From contig NZ_JAYXHS010000003.1 in assembly GCF_036017035.1 (NCBI RefSeq), positions 663,853-727,852 of the forward strand: 64,000 nucleotides of DNA. The letters are read 5' to 3'. This DNA is from Viridibacterium silvisoli. Its GTDB lineage: Bacteria; Pseudomonadota; Gammaproteobacteria; Burkholderiales; Rhodocyclaceae. Positions 7,830 to 16,650 of this stretch are shown here, piece by piece. A program made the position numbers and the translations under genes. The notes beneath the pieces were generated by a model that ran no database searches, had not been told where the DNA came from, and saw only the letters and a list, made by a program, of their open reading frames with translations. The stretch's first letter is position 1. Each line of letters starts with the position of its first letter.

Positions 7830-9401
7830 ATGAACGCAGCCCCTCGCAGTTTCGGCGCATCCCTCTCGGCAATGATAGGCATCTGCCTCGTCATCATGCT
7901 GATCGCGCTCGACAGCACCGTGGTCGGCACGGCCATGCCACGCATCATTGCCGAATTGAAGGGCTACGAGCTCTACACCTGGACGGCATCGGCTTATCTG
8001 CTCACCAATGCCATCATGATTCCCATCATGGGGCGTCTTGGCGATCTGTACGGGCGCAAGCCTTTCGTGCTCGGCGCCATCATCGTGTTCACGCTCGCAT
8101 CGGTGCTGTGTGCTTTCTCGCAGAGCATGATCATGCTGGTACTCGCCCGCGGGATGCAGGGCATTGGTGGTGGCATGCTCGTCGGCGTCGCCTTTGCCTC
8201 GGTCAGCGATCTTTTCCCGGACCGTCTGCAGCGCGTGCGCTGGCAGGCCATGCTGTCGGCGACCTTCGGCATTTCTTCCGCCATCGGCCCGTCGCTGGGC
8301 GGCTGGCTGACCGAGCACGCAGGCTGGCGCAGCGTGTTCTACGTGAACGTCCCGGTCGCCTTGCTGGCGCTGCCTGTCGTGTGGCGCTTCCTGCCGCACA
8401 TCGTGCATCACGAGGGCAAAGACAAGTCCATCGACTGGCTGGGTGCCGTGCTGCTGGCGGTGAGCGTGAGCGCCCTGCTGCTGGCGACCGAACAAGGCCA
8501 GGCACATGGCTTCGGCCGGCCGCTGTTCATCGGTCTGGCCATCCTCGCCGTCGCCACCGGTGCCTTGTTCATATGGCATCAGCATCATTCGAAAGCCCCC
8601 ATCATTCCGCCACGCCTGTTTTCCAACCGTGCCGTGTTGCAGTTGATCAGTCTGGGAGCCCTGACCGGCCTCGTGATGTTCGTGCTGATCTATTACTCGC
8701 CGCTCTTGCTGCAAGGCGGGTTCGGCCTGTCGCCCAACACCTCGGGGCTGGTGATGACGCCGTTGCTGGTGTTGATCACGATAGGCAGCATCATCAATGG
8801 TCGCCTCATTTCGCGCTTGAAGAAGCCGGAGCGCCTGGTGGCCTGGGGGCAGGTCCTGCTACTGGGCGGCTGCGTACTGCTGATGCAATTGCATGCCGAC
8901 ACAGGCCATGCTTTCGCCATGCTGGCCTTCGGTGTCTGCGGCTTGGCGCTGGGCTTCCAGCTGCCGAACCTGACGCTGCAGATCCAGGCCGTGGTGGAGC
9001 GCCGCGACGTCGGCATTGCATCGGCACTGATCCAGACGACCCGCATGCTTGGCAGCATGATCGGGACAAGTGTGGCGGGCGTGATCGTCAACGCGAGTTT
9101 CTCGCGCCATGTGAATGGCATTATTGATCAAACCGGAATCACGAGTGCGCCCGTGCGGGATCTGCTCGATACACCACAGATCCTGATCCGCGAGCAGGAC
9201 CAGGCTACGCTGTTCAAGCTCGGCAAGACCCTGCAATTCGATGCCGCCAACCTGCTCGAACACGCACGCGACGGCTTGATCAGCGGCGTGCACCATGCCT
9301 GGCTGGCTTGCGCGGTCATCATCTGCTTCGCCATCGTTCTGGCACTGCGCCTGCCCCATTTCGCGCTGAATACGCCAGACAAGTCGCACGCGCCGAAGTA
9401 G
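7830..9401 (+). CDS. MFS transporter, DHA2 (EmrB/QacA) drug exporter family
   Basis: Inner-membrane proton-driven efflux pump of 523 residues with a 14-helix DHA2 layout. Seen motifs: the first helix with LDSTVVGTAMPRI, the loop 2-3 motif GRLGDLYGRKPF (motif A), the motif C-like GPSLGGWLTEHAGWR at helix 5, and FYVNVPVALLAL typical of EmrB proteins. It is next to a MarR gene and likely co-transcribed. Substrates are unknown; hydrophobic drugs or organic acids are usual. No EmrA-like adaptor is adjacent. Confidence 0.92.
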   Translation: MNAAPRSFGASLSAMIGICLVIMLIALDSTVVGTAMPRIIAELKGYELYTWTASAYLLTNAIMIPIMGRLGDLYGRKPFVLGAIIVFTLASVLCAFSQSMIMLVLARGMQGIGGGMLVGVAFASVSDLFPDRLQRVRWQAMLSATFGISSAIGPSLGGWLTEHAGWRSVFYVNVPVALLALPVVWRFLPHIVHHEGKDKSIDWLGAVLLAVSVSALLLATEQGQAHGFGRPLFIGLAILAVATGALFIWHQHHSKAPIIPPRLFSNRAVLQLISLGALTGLVMFVLIYYSPLLLQGGFGLSPNTSGLVMTPLLVLITIGSIINGRLISRLKKPERLVAWGQVLLLGGCVLLMQLHADTGHAFAMLAFGVCGLALGFQLPNLTLQIQAVVERRDVGIASALIQTTRMLGSMIGTSVAGVIVNASFSRHVNGIIDQTGITSAPVRDLLDTPQILIREQDQATLFKLGKTLQFDAANLLEHARDGLISGVHHAWLACAVIICFAIVLALRLPHFALNTPDKSHAPK

Positions 9402-9413
9402 CCAGAGCCTTGC

Positions 9414-9689
9414 TCAAGGCCTGGCGCGAAACGAGCCGCGCCAGTCGCAGGCGGCGGCGTCCGGGCCGTACAACCAGCACCGCGCGAGCAGCGCACAGAT
9501 GGCGCGGGTGGCGGCGTCGCAGGATTCGTCTTCACTGGCGCAATCGAGCTGGCAGACGATGCGCTGCGCCGCCTCCGGCGACGGCCGCTCGGCGAACTGC
9601 GTCATCGCCACCAGACTGCTGGCGAGCGCCGGAGCGCTGGCCGAGAGCGCCGTCTCGGTCAGCCACATGTCGAGTTCCCAGGTACCCAT
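9414..9689 (-). CDS. Small hypothetical protein, paralogue of the upstream gene
   Basis: Unrecognised protein of 91 residues (start MGTWELDMWL). Residues ~20-70 align without gaps to the protein encoded just upstream (9691-9969): shared AMT, an acidic residue and Pro, an L-[ED]-C-A-x-E motif and a final L-A-x-x-W, roughly one third identical by eye. It has four cysteines. The ATG is one base from the preceding stop, so it is the second gene of a two-gene unit behind a Fur box. No signal peptide or membrane helix is seen. An overlapping + strand reading frame (9499-9915) was judged a shadow. Function unknown; iron-limitation response is inferred from the operator. Confidence 0.65.
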   Translation of the reverse strand: MGTWELDMWLTETALSASAPALASSLVAMTQFAERPSPEAAQRIVCQLDCASEDESCDAATRAICALLARCWLYGPDAAACDWRGSFRARP

Positions 9690-9690
9690 G

Positions 9691-9969
9691 TCAGTGCGCC
9701 CGATCGAATTGCTGGGCGATGAGCTGCTCGGTGAGCTGCTGCATGATGCGACCGCGCCAGCGGAAGGCCAGCGCGCTGCACAGGTCGGCCAGATGCGCAT
9801 CCCCCACGTTCTGCTCCGCCGCGCATTCGAGATGGCGCGCCACCAGCGCCGCGTTTTCGGCGCACGGGCATTCCACGTAGCGCGTCATGGCAAACAGCGT
9901 GGCACCCGCGAGTGACATCAAGGGGTTTGCCACGGGTACAAGCGGGGAATCGTTTCCTGAAACGGGCAT
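9691..9969 (-). CDS. Small Fur-regulated hypothetical protein
   Basis: Unrecognised protein of 92 residues. The start has an AGGAG site 6 bases upstream (9976-9980 on the complement). A Cys-Pro-Cys motif (YVECPCAEN), a second motif HLECAAE and a further Cys (LADLCSALA) give four cysteines, with histidines nearby, which could bind metal. The helical C-terminal half ends in basic/Gln-rich sequence. A 15-base Fur palindrome lies 56 bases before the start. It is a tandem paralogue of the next gene downstream. Function unknown; do not read the Cys content as proof of metal binding. Confidence 0.7.
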   Translation of the reverse strand: MPVSGNDSPLVPVANPLMSLAGATLFAMTRYVECPCAENAALVARHLECAAEQNVGDAHLADLCSALAFRWRGRIMQQLTEQLIAQQFDRAH

Positions 9970-10024
9970 GAGGCTCTCCTGTCATTGGGGCATCGGGTCA
10001 ATCGGAAAATCCATTCTACACAAA

Positions 10025-10039
10025 TGAGAATCATTCGCA
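10025..10039. promoter_or_regulatory. Fur box
   Basis: TGAGAATCATTCGCA is a 7-1-7 inverted repeat with one mismatch in the two arms and matches the classical Fur half-site pattern TGAtAAT-n-ATTaTCA. It sits 56 bases upstream of the minus-strand small gene at 9691-9969 and 103 bases upstream of lnt. The short distance and the nature of lnt point to control of the small genes. Confidence 0.8.
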
Positions 10040-10142
10040 ATTGAAGTTTTCGATGATCCATCAATCTAGTCAGCGCAACACTTTGCGGGTCTAATCGGGC
10101 CTCCCTTCCGCCCCCTCTTTTGATCCACCCTGTCGCCGCCGC

Positions 10143-11666
10143 ATGCAAGCCCCTTCATCCAGCCGCCCTTCTTTCCCGAACATGCTGTCACTACACACGC
10201 TGCGCCCACGCACGCAAAGCTGGCTTGCCTTGCTCGCCGGCGCGCTGAGCGTCTTTTCCTACGCACCTTTCAACGTGTTCCCGCTGATGGCGATCTGCTT
10301 CGGCGTGCTGTACCTGCTATGGCAAGGCGCTTCGCCTCGTCGCGCCGCATGGCTGGGCCTGTGCTGGGGCTTCGGCCAGTTCTGGACGGGTGGCGGATGG
10401 TTGTACGTGGCCTTACATACCTATGGCGGCATGGCCCCCTGGCTCACCGTCTTCCTGCTGTCGATTTTCTTTGCCTACCTTGCGCTGTGGGGCACGCTGG
10501 CCGGTTGGCTGTACGCACGTCTGCGCAGCGGCAGACCGCTGTTCGATGTGTTGCTCGTTGCCGCGTGTTGGACCTTCGGCGAATGGCTGCGGGGCTGGGT
10601 GTTCACCGGTGTGCCGTGGCTGGCCGTGGGTTACACGCAATCGCCACCCAGTCCGCTGGCGGGTTACGCACCACTCTTCGGCGTCTACGGCGTTGGCTTC
10701 ATCCTGACCGGGGTTACCGCCTTGATTGCCCTCGCCCTGACCGACAAGACACAACGTCTGCGCGCCGGCCTGCTCGCGCTGGCCGTTGTCATCGTCGGCA
10801 ACAGCTTGCGCTGGGTGCAGTGGACCTCGCCGACAGGCAAGCCGATCAGTATCTCGCTGATCCAGCCGAATATTCCGCAGGAGTTGAAGTGGAACCGCGA
10901 TAGCCTTCAGCACTGGCTGCAACTCAACCTGGACCTGGTGCGCCAGCATCCTGCGCAACTCACCGCCCTGCCCGAGACAACGCTGCCCTTGCTCGAAGAG
11001 CAACTCCCCGAGGGTTATCTCGCTGCGCTCAGCGAACCGGCACGGCGCCTAGACGGCAATGTGATCCTCGGCACCTTCACGCGCGATGCCGACGGCCAGT
11101 ATCGCAACAGCGCCATTTCGCTGGGCGCTCACCCACGGCAGGTGTACAGCAAACACCACCTGCTGCCCTTCGGTGAATTCGTCCCCTCCTCGATGCGCTG
11201 GCTGCTCGATCTGGTGAACATTCCAATGGCCGATCAAGCGCGCGGCGGCGCCAGGCAGGCCCCGATGCAAGTCGGCGACCAGCTGGTCGCAGTCAACATC
11301 TGCTACGAAGACGTCTTCGGCGAGGAATTGATTTATGCCCTGCCGCAAGCCACGCTGATGCTCAATATGAGCAACCTCGCCTGGTACGGCGATTCACATG
11401 CCCAACCCCAGCACCTGCAGATCGCGCGCATGCGCGCGATGGAAGCCGGTCGACCGATGCTGCGCAGTACCAACACCGGCATGACGGCTGTCGTCATGCC
11501 GGATGGATCGGTGCCGGAAGTACTGCCCGCTTTCACGAGCGGGGCATTGAAGACCGAAGTGCGCGGCTACACCGGCCTGACGCCATTTGCGCGCTGGGGC
11601 AACTGGCCAGTGATTGGTTTGATGGGATTTGTGCTGGGCTCCGCGCTGTGGCGGCGGCGTTCGTAG
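10143..11666 (+). CDS. lnt: Apolipoprotein N-acyltransferase
   Basis: Inner-membrane enzyme that adds the third acyl chain to lipoproteins. It has 507 residues (E. coli 512). An N-terminal block of hydrophobic helices (residues ~25-230) is followed by the periplasmic nitrilase-like domain. The Glu-Lys-Cys triad is visible as Glu278 (ALPETTL), Lys337 (SKHHLLPFGEFVP) and Cys387 (NICYEDVFGEE), spaced as in E. coli. The late motif RSTNTGMTAVVMPDGS and a final membrane helix are present. An alternative start is the ATG at 10182, which gives MLSLHTLRPR. Confidence 0.95.
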   Translation: MQAPSSSRPSFPNMLSLHTLRPRTQSWLALLAGALSVFSYAPFNVFPLMAICFGVLYLLWQGASPRRAAWLGLCWGFGQFWTGGGWLYVALHTYGGMAPWLTVFLLSIFFAYLALWGTLAGWLYARLRSGRPLFDVLLVAACWTFGEWLRGWVFTGVPWLAVGYTQSPPSPLAGYAPLFGVYGVGFILTGVTALIALALTDKTQRLRAGLLALAVVIVGNSLRWVQWTSPTGKPISISLIQPNIPQELKWNRDSLQHWLQLNLDLVRQHPAQLTALPETTLPLLEEQLPEGYLAALSEPARRLDGNVILGTFTRDADGQYRNSAISLGAHPRQVYSKHHLLPFGEFVPSSMRWLLDLVNIPMADQARGGARQAPMQVGDQLVAVNICYEDVFGEELIYALPQATLMLNMSNLAWYGDSHAQPQHLQIARMRAMEAGRPMLRSTNTGMTAVVMPDGSVPEVLPAFTSGALKTEVRGYTGLTPFARWGNWPVIGLMGFVLGSALWRRRS

Positions 11667-11754
11667 GGCGGAACGCCTTCGGAGGTTCCGCCAGCCGCTG
11701 CAAAGCGACAATATGCAAAGTACGTCTCAGCCCTGATCCGGCGGAAGTTCCGCC
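11667..11754. repeat. Two related palindromes between convergent lnt and pilR
   Basis: Inverted repeat GGCGGAAC/GTTCCGCC at 11667-11674 and 11685-11692 with a TTCG-containing loop, then a second related palindrome GGCGGA/TCCGCC at 11740-11745 and 11749-11754. Both share the GGCGGAA core and sit in the 93-base convergent gap, so they may act as terminators or be REP-like elements. Confidence 0.5.
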
Positions 11755-11759
11755 TTACC

Positions 11760-13145
11760 TCATTGTTGCTCTTTCATGCCCAGGCGCTCCATGCGGTAGC
11801 GCAACGAGCGGAAAGTCACACCCAGCAATTGCGCGGCGCGTGTGCGATTGCCACCAGTCTTGCCAAGCGCTTCGACGATCGCCAGTTTCTCGAAGCGATC
11901 AAGGTGGTCCTGCAGGTTGCCGCCTTCGCTGGCGCCGCTTGCGGACAGCTCACCTGTCGTCAGAGAGATGGGCTCCAGACGCAGATCGGCTTCGTCTATA
12001 TCGTCGCCGGAGGACAGCGCCAGCGCACGCTCCAGAATATTTTCCAGCTCACGCACATTGCCGGGAAAGGCGTAACGCTCCAGCGCCTTGACGGCCGCTG
12101 GCGTGAGGCGCGGCGAGCCCATTCCACTGTCATTGGCGAGACGCTGCAGGATGCTTTGCGCCAGTTCGGGAATGTCTTCACGACGCTCACGCAATGCGGG
12201 CATGTGCATCTCGATGACGTTGAGGCGGTAGAACAGATCCTGACGGAAACGGCCGGCATCCACCGCTTCCTTGAGACTCTGATGTGTCGCCGAGATGATG
12301 CGCACATCCACCGCCTGCTCCTGCGTGTCGCCGAGGCGGCGCACGCGCCGCTCCTGGATCACGCGCAACAACTTGACCTGCATGGCCAGAGGCAGATCGG
12401 CGACCTCGTCGAGGAATAGCGTGCCGCCATTGGCTGCGTGGAAGAAGCCATCGCGATCTGTCTCGGCGCCCGTGAAAGCACCCTTGCGATAGCCGAAGAA
12501 TTCCGACTCCATCAGGTTCTCGGGAATGGCTCCACAGTTCACTGCGATGAAGGGCTGGCCGCCGCGTGGCCCGAGGGTATGGATCATGCGTGCAGCGCGC
12601 TCCTTGCCGCTCCCCGACTCGCCCGAAACGTAGACCGGCGCGAGACTGCGCGCCAGGCGCTCCACGAGAGAACGTACCTGCTCCATGGCCTGCGAGCTAC
12701 CCGTGAATTGCGGTGTCTTGTCGGCGGGCGCATCAGACTGGCGCGAGCGCACATCGAGCGCCGACTTCACCAATGCGCGCAACTGCTCAAGCGAAACCGG
12801 CTTGGACAGATAGTCGAAGGCGCCGGCCTTCAACGCCGCGACCGCGTTGTCCATGCTGCCATGCGCCGTAATCACGGCCACGGGCAGATCGGCCGCCAGC
12901 GCGGCGACATGGCGCACGACCTCCAGCCCCTCGCCATCGGGCAGGCGCATATCGGTGAGCACCAGCCGGTACTTGCGCTCCGACAGCAACTTCGTCGCGG
13001 CGCTTACGCTGCCGACGCTGTCGGCACCGAGCCCCATGCGCATCAGCGATATCTCCAGCAACTCGCGGATATCGTCCTCGTCATCGACGATCAGTACATC
13101 GGCCTCTCGCGGCGCCGTGCGGCGTTCGCCGGATTGCACACTCAT
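11760..13145 (-). CDS. pilR: Sigma-54-dependent response regulator PilR
   Basis: NtrC-family activator of 461 residues. Receiver domain at residues ~17-130 with the phospho-acceptor Asp65 (LVLTDMRLPDG) and acidic pocket IVDDEDD; AAA+ domain with Walker A GESGSGKE, the sigma-54 contact loop GAFTGA, and LFLDEVADLP as Walker B; C-terminal Fis-type helix-turn-helix (GNRTRAAQLLGVTFRSLRYR). The adjoining sensor kinase has PilS architecture, so it probably controls type IV pilin transcription; no pilin gene is in the window. The start overlaps the pilS stop by 4 bases. Confidence 0.9.
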   Translation of the reverse strand: MSVQSGERRTAPREADVLIVDDEDDIRELLEISLMRMGLGADSVGSVSAATKLLSERKYRLVLTDMRLPDGEGLEVVRHVAALAADLPVAVITAHGSMDNAVAALKAGAFDYLSKPVSLEQLRALVKSALDVRSRQSDAPADKTPQFTGSSQAMEQVRSLVERLARSLAPVYVSGESGSGKERAARMIHTLGPRGGQPFIAVNCGAIPENLMESEFFGYRKGAFTGAETDRDGFFHAANGGTLFLDEVADLPLAMQVKLLRVIQERRVRRLGDTQEQAVDVRIISATHQSLKEAVDAGRFRQDLFYRLNVIEMHMPALRERREDIPELAQSILQRLANDSGMGSPRLTPAAVKALERYAFPGNVRELENILERALALSSGDDIDEADLRLEPISLTTGELSASGASEGGNLQDHLDRFEKLAIVEALGKTGGNRTRAAQLLGVTFRSLRYRMERLGMKEQQ

Positions 13146-14743
13146 GCCAGCCCTCTCGCTATCAAATGAAATTCGGCACCACGCAATTCCGTGACGCCTG
13201 CAGCATCGGTCGCTCTGTCTGCTTTGTCGGTTGCTGTCTCGGCGAGGAACAGACGCGCACCATTTGCGTCGGCCAACTCCTGCGCTACGTACAAGCCCAG
13301 CCCCGTTCCCTTTGGATCCGTCGTGTGGAACGGCTCGAAGATGCGCTCACGCTCTTCCGCCGCAATCCCGGGACCGTCATCACTGATGGACACCAATAGA
13401 TGCTCTGGCCCCTGCAATGCAACGACGAGATGCACCGAACCCGACTGCTGGCGACAATAACGCAGCGCGTTGCCCAGCAGGTTGCCAAGTATCTGCGCCA
13501 GATGCACCCGGTCGAAAAGAATCTTCGGCTGCCCCTCGATATCAAGACGCACACACTCCGTCGCCAGCGGCGTGTGCATGGCGAACTCTTCAACGAAGTT
13601 ACGCACGAAGGCCGTGGCATCCAGCGTCTCGATCGTGGCGCGGTCACGCCGGCCGACTTCGAGCACGTCGCGCACGATGCGTTCGATGCGTGCCGAGTTG
13701 TCGAGCACGATGCGTGACAGACGCTGCTGCATCTGCGTCCGCTTTTCATCTTGCAGGAGTTCGGCAGCCTGGGTCACGGAAGCAAGCGGGTTACGGATCT
13801 CATGAGCAATATTGGCTGTCAGCCTTCCCAGTGCGGCGAGCTTGAGTTGCTGCGCCTGGGCTTCGACGCGGGCGAGGTCTTCGAGATATAGCACCTGATC
13901 ACCGCCCTCGCTGGCCACCACGCGGCGCAGGCGTAGGGCCTTGCCAGTGCGCTCGATACGCAGCAACGGCGACTCGCCCGCCACCGATGCCTCCAAACCA
14001 GCAGCAAGCTCAGGCACACGCATGTCGATGCGCTCACCCTCGACCAGCTCCACGCCCAGCAATTCGACGGCGCGCGGATTGATCTGTCGTACAAGCCCCA
14101 CTACGTCGACCACCACCACGCCATCCTGCATGTCTTCGATGATGCGCGAGTTGACGCGAACCTGCCGTTGCAATGCCGCCCCACGCTGCGAGGCCAGCGC
14201 CTCGTTCTCCAGCGCTCGCCGCGCCAACAGGCGGGCCAGCAAGGCCACTGCAAAGTACCCCAGACAGGTGATGCCGGTGCGTGTCAGGTCGTCAGCACGC
14301 ACACCCAGCAACTCGATGCGCACGGCCTGCTCGGCGAGTACCGAAATGGTGGCCATGGCGGCAAAACCCAGCACCATGCGCCCCTCGCCGACCAGCGCCG
14401 CCCCCGCCAGGGTCGTCATCAACAAGTAGGGAACCGAACCCCGCTGCGTACCGCTGATGAACATGACGGCAGTCAGCACAATCACATCCAGCGCCACCTG
14501 CCACATCAACAAGGTATTGAGTTGATGACGCGTGCGCGGCGTGATCAGCATGAAGCCGACAGCAGCCAGCCAGTAAATGAAGACCACGGCCGCATATACC
14601 GCCGGCGCGAACTCGCCTATCTGGAATACCGCGCCGAAAATGCCCAGCAGGCTGGCAATGACGAATCGATAAAAATTGAAGTAGCGTATCGATACGCTGC
14701 GTGAGGTATCACCATGCAGGCGTGCGCTTGAGGCCACGCTCAT
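13142..14743 (-). CDS. pilS: Sensor histidine kinase PilS
   Basis: Membrane sensor kinase of 533 residues. Six hydrophobic helices occupy residues ~25-190, then a PAS-like segment (IIEDMQDGVVVVDVVGLVR), a HisKA domain with phospho-acceptor His314 (NIAHEIRNPLASVTQA) and an HATPase domain with N box (LGNLLGNALRYC) and G boxes (SDDGPGI, GTGLGLYV). The start at 14743 gives an ATGA overlap with the upstream PP0621-type gene and was preferred over an upstream in-frame start at 14836. The six-helix N terminus is the PilS layout, unlike two-helix kinases. Confidence 0.9.
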   Translation of the reverse strand: MSVASSARLHGDTSRSVSIRYFNFYRFVIASLLGIFGAVFQIGEFAPAVYAAVVFIYWLAAVGFMLITPRTRHQLNTLLMWQVALDVIVLTAVMFISGTQRGSVPYLLMTTLAGAALVGEGRMVLGFAAMATISVLAEQAVRIELLGVRADDLTRTGITCLGYFAVALLARLLARRALENEALASQRGAALQRQVRVNSRIIEDMQDGVVVVDVVGLVRQINPRAVELLGVELVEGERIDMRVPELAAGLEASVAGESPLLRIERTGKALRLRRVVASEGGDQVLYLEDLARVEAQAQQLKLAALGRLTANIAHEIRNPLASVTQAAELLQDEKRTQMQQRLSRIVLDNSARIERIVRDVLEVGRRDRATIETLDATAFVRNFVEEFAMHTPLATECVRLDIEGQPKILFDRVHLAQILGNLLGNALRYCRQQSGSVHLVVALQGPEHLLVSISDDGPGIAAEERERIFEPFHTTDPKGTGLGLYVAQELADANGARLFLAETATDKADRATDAAGVTELRGAEFHLIARGLA

Positions 14744-14991
14744 TGCCGGGTCGGGCCCAGTCGCTGATGCTCGGGGGAGCAAAAGAACAGGCCTTGTGCT
14801 TCGACGCCTTCGCTGGCGGGCACAAGCAGGCCGCATTGCGCGCAGGGCAGCACCAGCTCGGCTTCGCGCGGAGGCGCCACGTCAGGAGGCGCCTGGCCCG
14901 GCGCCGCGCCTTCGCTCCTATCGCCCGTCAGCAGGCGACGCAGGTAATACACACCGATCAGGATCAAGAGAAAAAGAAGCAGATTACGCAT
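14740..14991 (-). CDS. PP0621 family small membrane/zinc-ribbon protein
   Basis: Protein of 83 residues with one N-terminal membrane helix (LLLFLLILIGVYYL), a basic stop-transfer segment, a Pro-rich linker and a C-terminal CxxC...C..H pattern (CAQCGLLVP, then FFCSPEH) that looks like a zinc ribbon. This arrangement matches the PP0621 family often found before pilS. It overlaps the pilS start (ATGA) and is presumably co-transcribed. Function unknown. Confidence 0.82.
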   Translation of the reverse strand: MRNLLLFLLILIGVYYLRRLLTGDRSEGAAPGQAPPDVAPPREAELVLPCAQCGLLVPASEGVEAQGLFFCSPEHQRLGPTRQ

Positions 14992-15051
14992 GAGCAGAGG
15001 TCGGTTTGCCGGAAGAGTCGTCGAAAGCCATGAGTCTAAGCGCTCATGTGC

Positions 15052-15570
15052 TCATTGTGGTGCTGCGGGCGATGCGGCAGGCGGCCTGGGCGATGCACCG
15101 CCGAGAAGTTTCTGCACATCCAGACGATCACGATGATCGAACGGCACCTTGCCGTAGTCACGGATCAGGGCCTCGCCCTTGACGACATATTCCAGGCTTC
15201 CATCTTTCTGAACCAAGCCGGGCAGGCGTGCCAGCATGTCCAGCGCACGCGCCGTCGCCTCGACATCGACCAGCGTATCTGCCATGCGCGCCACGACGAC
15301 GGGCTGATTCCGTGCGCCCTGGACAAGCACGAAATCTCCAGCGATGACACTGAACACCAGACCATCCAGAACGATGTCCCTGTCATTTTCATTGTGTACA
15401 CGGAGCGTGAGAAGCAAACGCTTCTCCAGCAGATTGCCACCGCTGACCTTCACATCAGCCAGCGTGACTTTCGGTTTGTGCCACTGCAGGCTGGCGCACG
15501 CTGACAACGCGAGCACCAGCAGCGCAACACCCCATCCTGACACCCATGATCTTGCTTTCACTACATCCAT
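15052..15570 (-). CDS. LEA2/WHy-domain lipoprotein
   Basis: Predicted lipoprotein of 172 residues: signal peptide with lipobox LSAC (VLALSACASLQW) when started at the ATG at 15570. The mature part has the LEA14-like pattern: KVTLADVKVSGGNLLEKR, LRVHNENDRDIVLDGLVF, then FVLVQGA and a final QKLLGG before a Pro/Ala tail. LEA2 domains are beta-sandwiches found in stress-linked and envelope proteins; no exact role can be given. It is divergent from ybiB. Confidence 0.8.
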   Translation of the reverse strand: MDVVKARSWVSGWGVALLVLALSACASLQWHKPKVTLADVKVSGGNLLEKRLLLTLRVHNENDRDIVLDGLVFSVIAGDFVLVQGARNQPVVVARMADTLVDVEATARALDMLARLPGLVQKDGSLEYVVKGEALIRDYGKVPFDHRDRLDVQKLLGGASPRPPAASPAAPQ

Positions 15571-15728
15571 CCTCGAATTTTGAATTCTCTCGACAACAAC
15601 ACCACACTGCGCTGGTGCAAACCCGGCACAGCCCGCATAATTTCGTCCTGCTCCGCATGCGCAGAATGCTCTGATGCGCACGACCATTCCTCTCCAACCT
15701 CACCTCACGGCGACACCCCGAAAGCACC

Positions 15729-16640
15729 ATGAAGTACGCACAGATCATCAAGGAAATCGGCCGTGGTGCCAAGGGCGCCCGCCCCATCGAGACACAGCAG
15801 GCGGAGTTGCTGTTCGCCGCGATTCTCGATGGCATCGTGCCCGACATGGAGCTGGGTGCGATCCTGCTCTCGCTGCGTGTCAAAGGCGAAGATCTGGGTG
15901 AGATGACGGGCTTCAAGGCCGCGATGGACAGTCGCTGCCGCCAGATCGTCGTACCCCCTGGCCCGCGCTGCGTGGTGCTGCCAACCTACAACGGCGCACG
16001 CAAGCAGGCCAACCTGATGCCTGTGGTGGCGCAACTGCTCGCACGCCAGGGCATTCCTGTCCTGATCCAGGGCCGCCATGATTTCGATTCACGCGTGAGC
16101 CCGTTCGAGCTGCTGGCAGCACTTGATGTGCCTGTCTGCGCCACCATGTCGGAGGCAGCGCAACGCTTGCAGAACACGCGTATCGCCTGCCTGCCACTCG
16201 AAGCCCTGTGCCCTGGAATGGATCGTTTGCTTGCGCTGCGCCCGCGTCTTGGCGTGCGCAATAGTGGCCACACCCTTGCCAAGCTGCTCGACCCTGCGCC
16301 GGGTCGCACCGTGCGCGTCGTCGCGGTTACGCATCCGGAATATCTGTCACTGATGGAAGCGTTCCTCGTACAGGAAGGCGCGACCGCCCTGCTGATGCGT
16401 GGCACCGAAGGCGAAGCCTATGCGAGCCCGCGCCGCCGCCCACGCCTGCTGGGCTTCCAGCGCGGCGTAGCCGTCGAACTTTTCGAACAAGTTTCGCTGG
16501 AAGCAGAGGCGATTGCCAGCGACGAATGCTCGGTAGAGAACAACGCCGCCACCGTGCGTGCCATGCTCGACGGCAGCATGGCCATTCCACAACCCATCCT
16601 CGATCAGGTCGCGGCGCTGACCACACTCGCGAATAGCTGA
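15729..16640 (+). CDS. ybiB: DNA-binding protein YbiB (TrpD2 family)
   Basis: Protein of 303 residues with the fold of anthranilate phosphoribosyltransferase but belonging to the YbiB/TrpD2 branch, which binds nucleic acid rather than making tryptophan. Family landmarks: an N-terminal helical bundle beginning MKYAQIIKEIGRG with DMELGAILLSLRVKGE, the glycosyltransferase core motif LPTYNGARKQANL in place of the TrpD GTGGD motif, RLGVRNSGHTLAKLLDP, and LLMRGTEGEAYA. An acid-rich end follows. It stands alone between divergent and convergent neighbours. Confidence 0.9.
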   Translation: MKYAQIIKEIGRGAKGARPIETQQAELLFAAILDGIVPDMELGAILLSLRVKGEDLGEMTGFKAAMDSRCRQIVVPPGPRCVVLPTYNGARKQANLMPVVAQLLARQGIPVLIQGRHDFDSRVSPFELLAALDVPVCATMSEAAQRLQNTRIACLPLEALCPGMDRLLALRPRLGVRNSGHTLAKLLDPAPGRTVRVVAVTHPEYLSLMEAFLVQEGATALLMRGTEGEAYASPRRRPRLLGFQRGVAVELFEQVSLEAEAIASDECSVENNAATVRAMLDGSMAIPQPILDQVAALTTLANS

Positions 16641-16650
16641 GACGCTCCGG

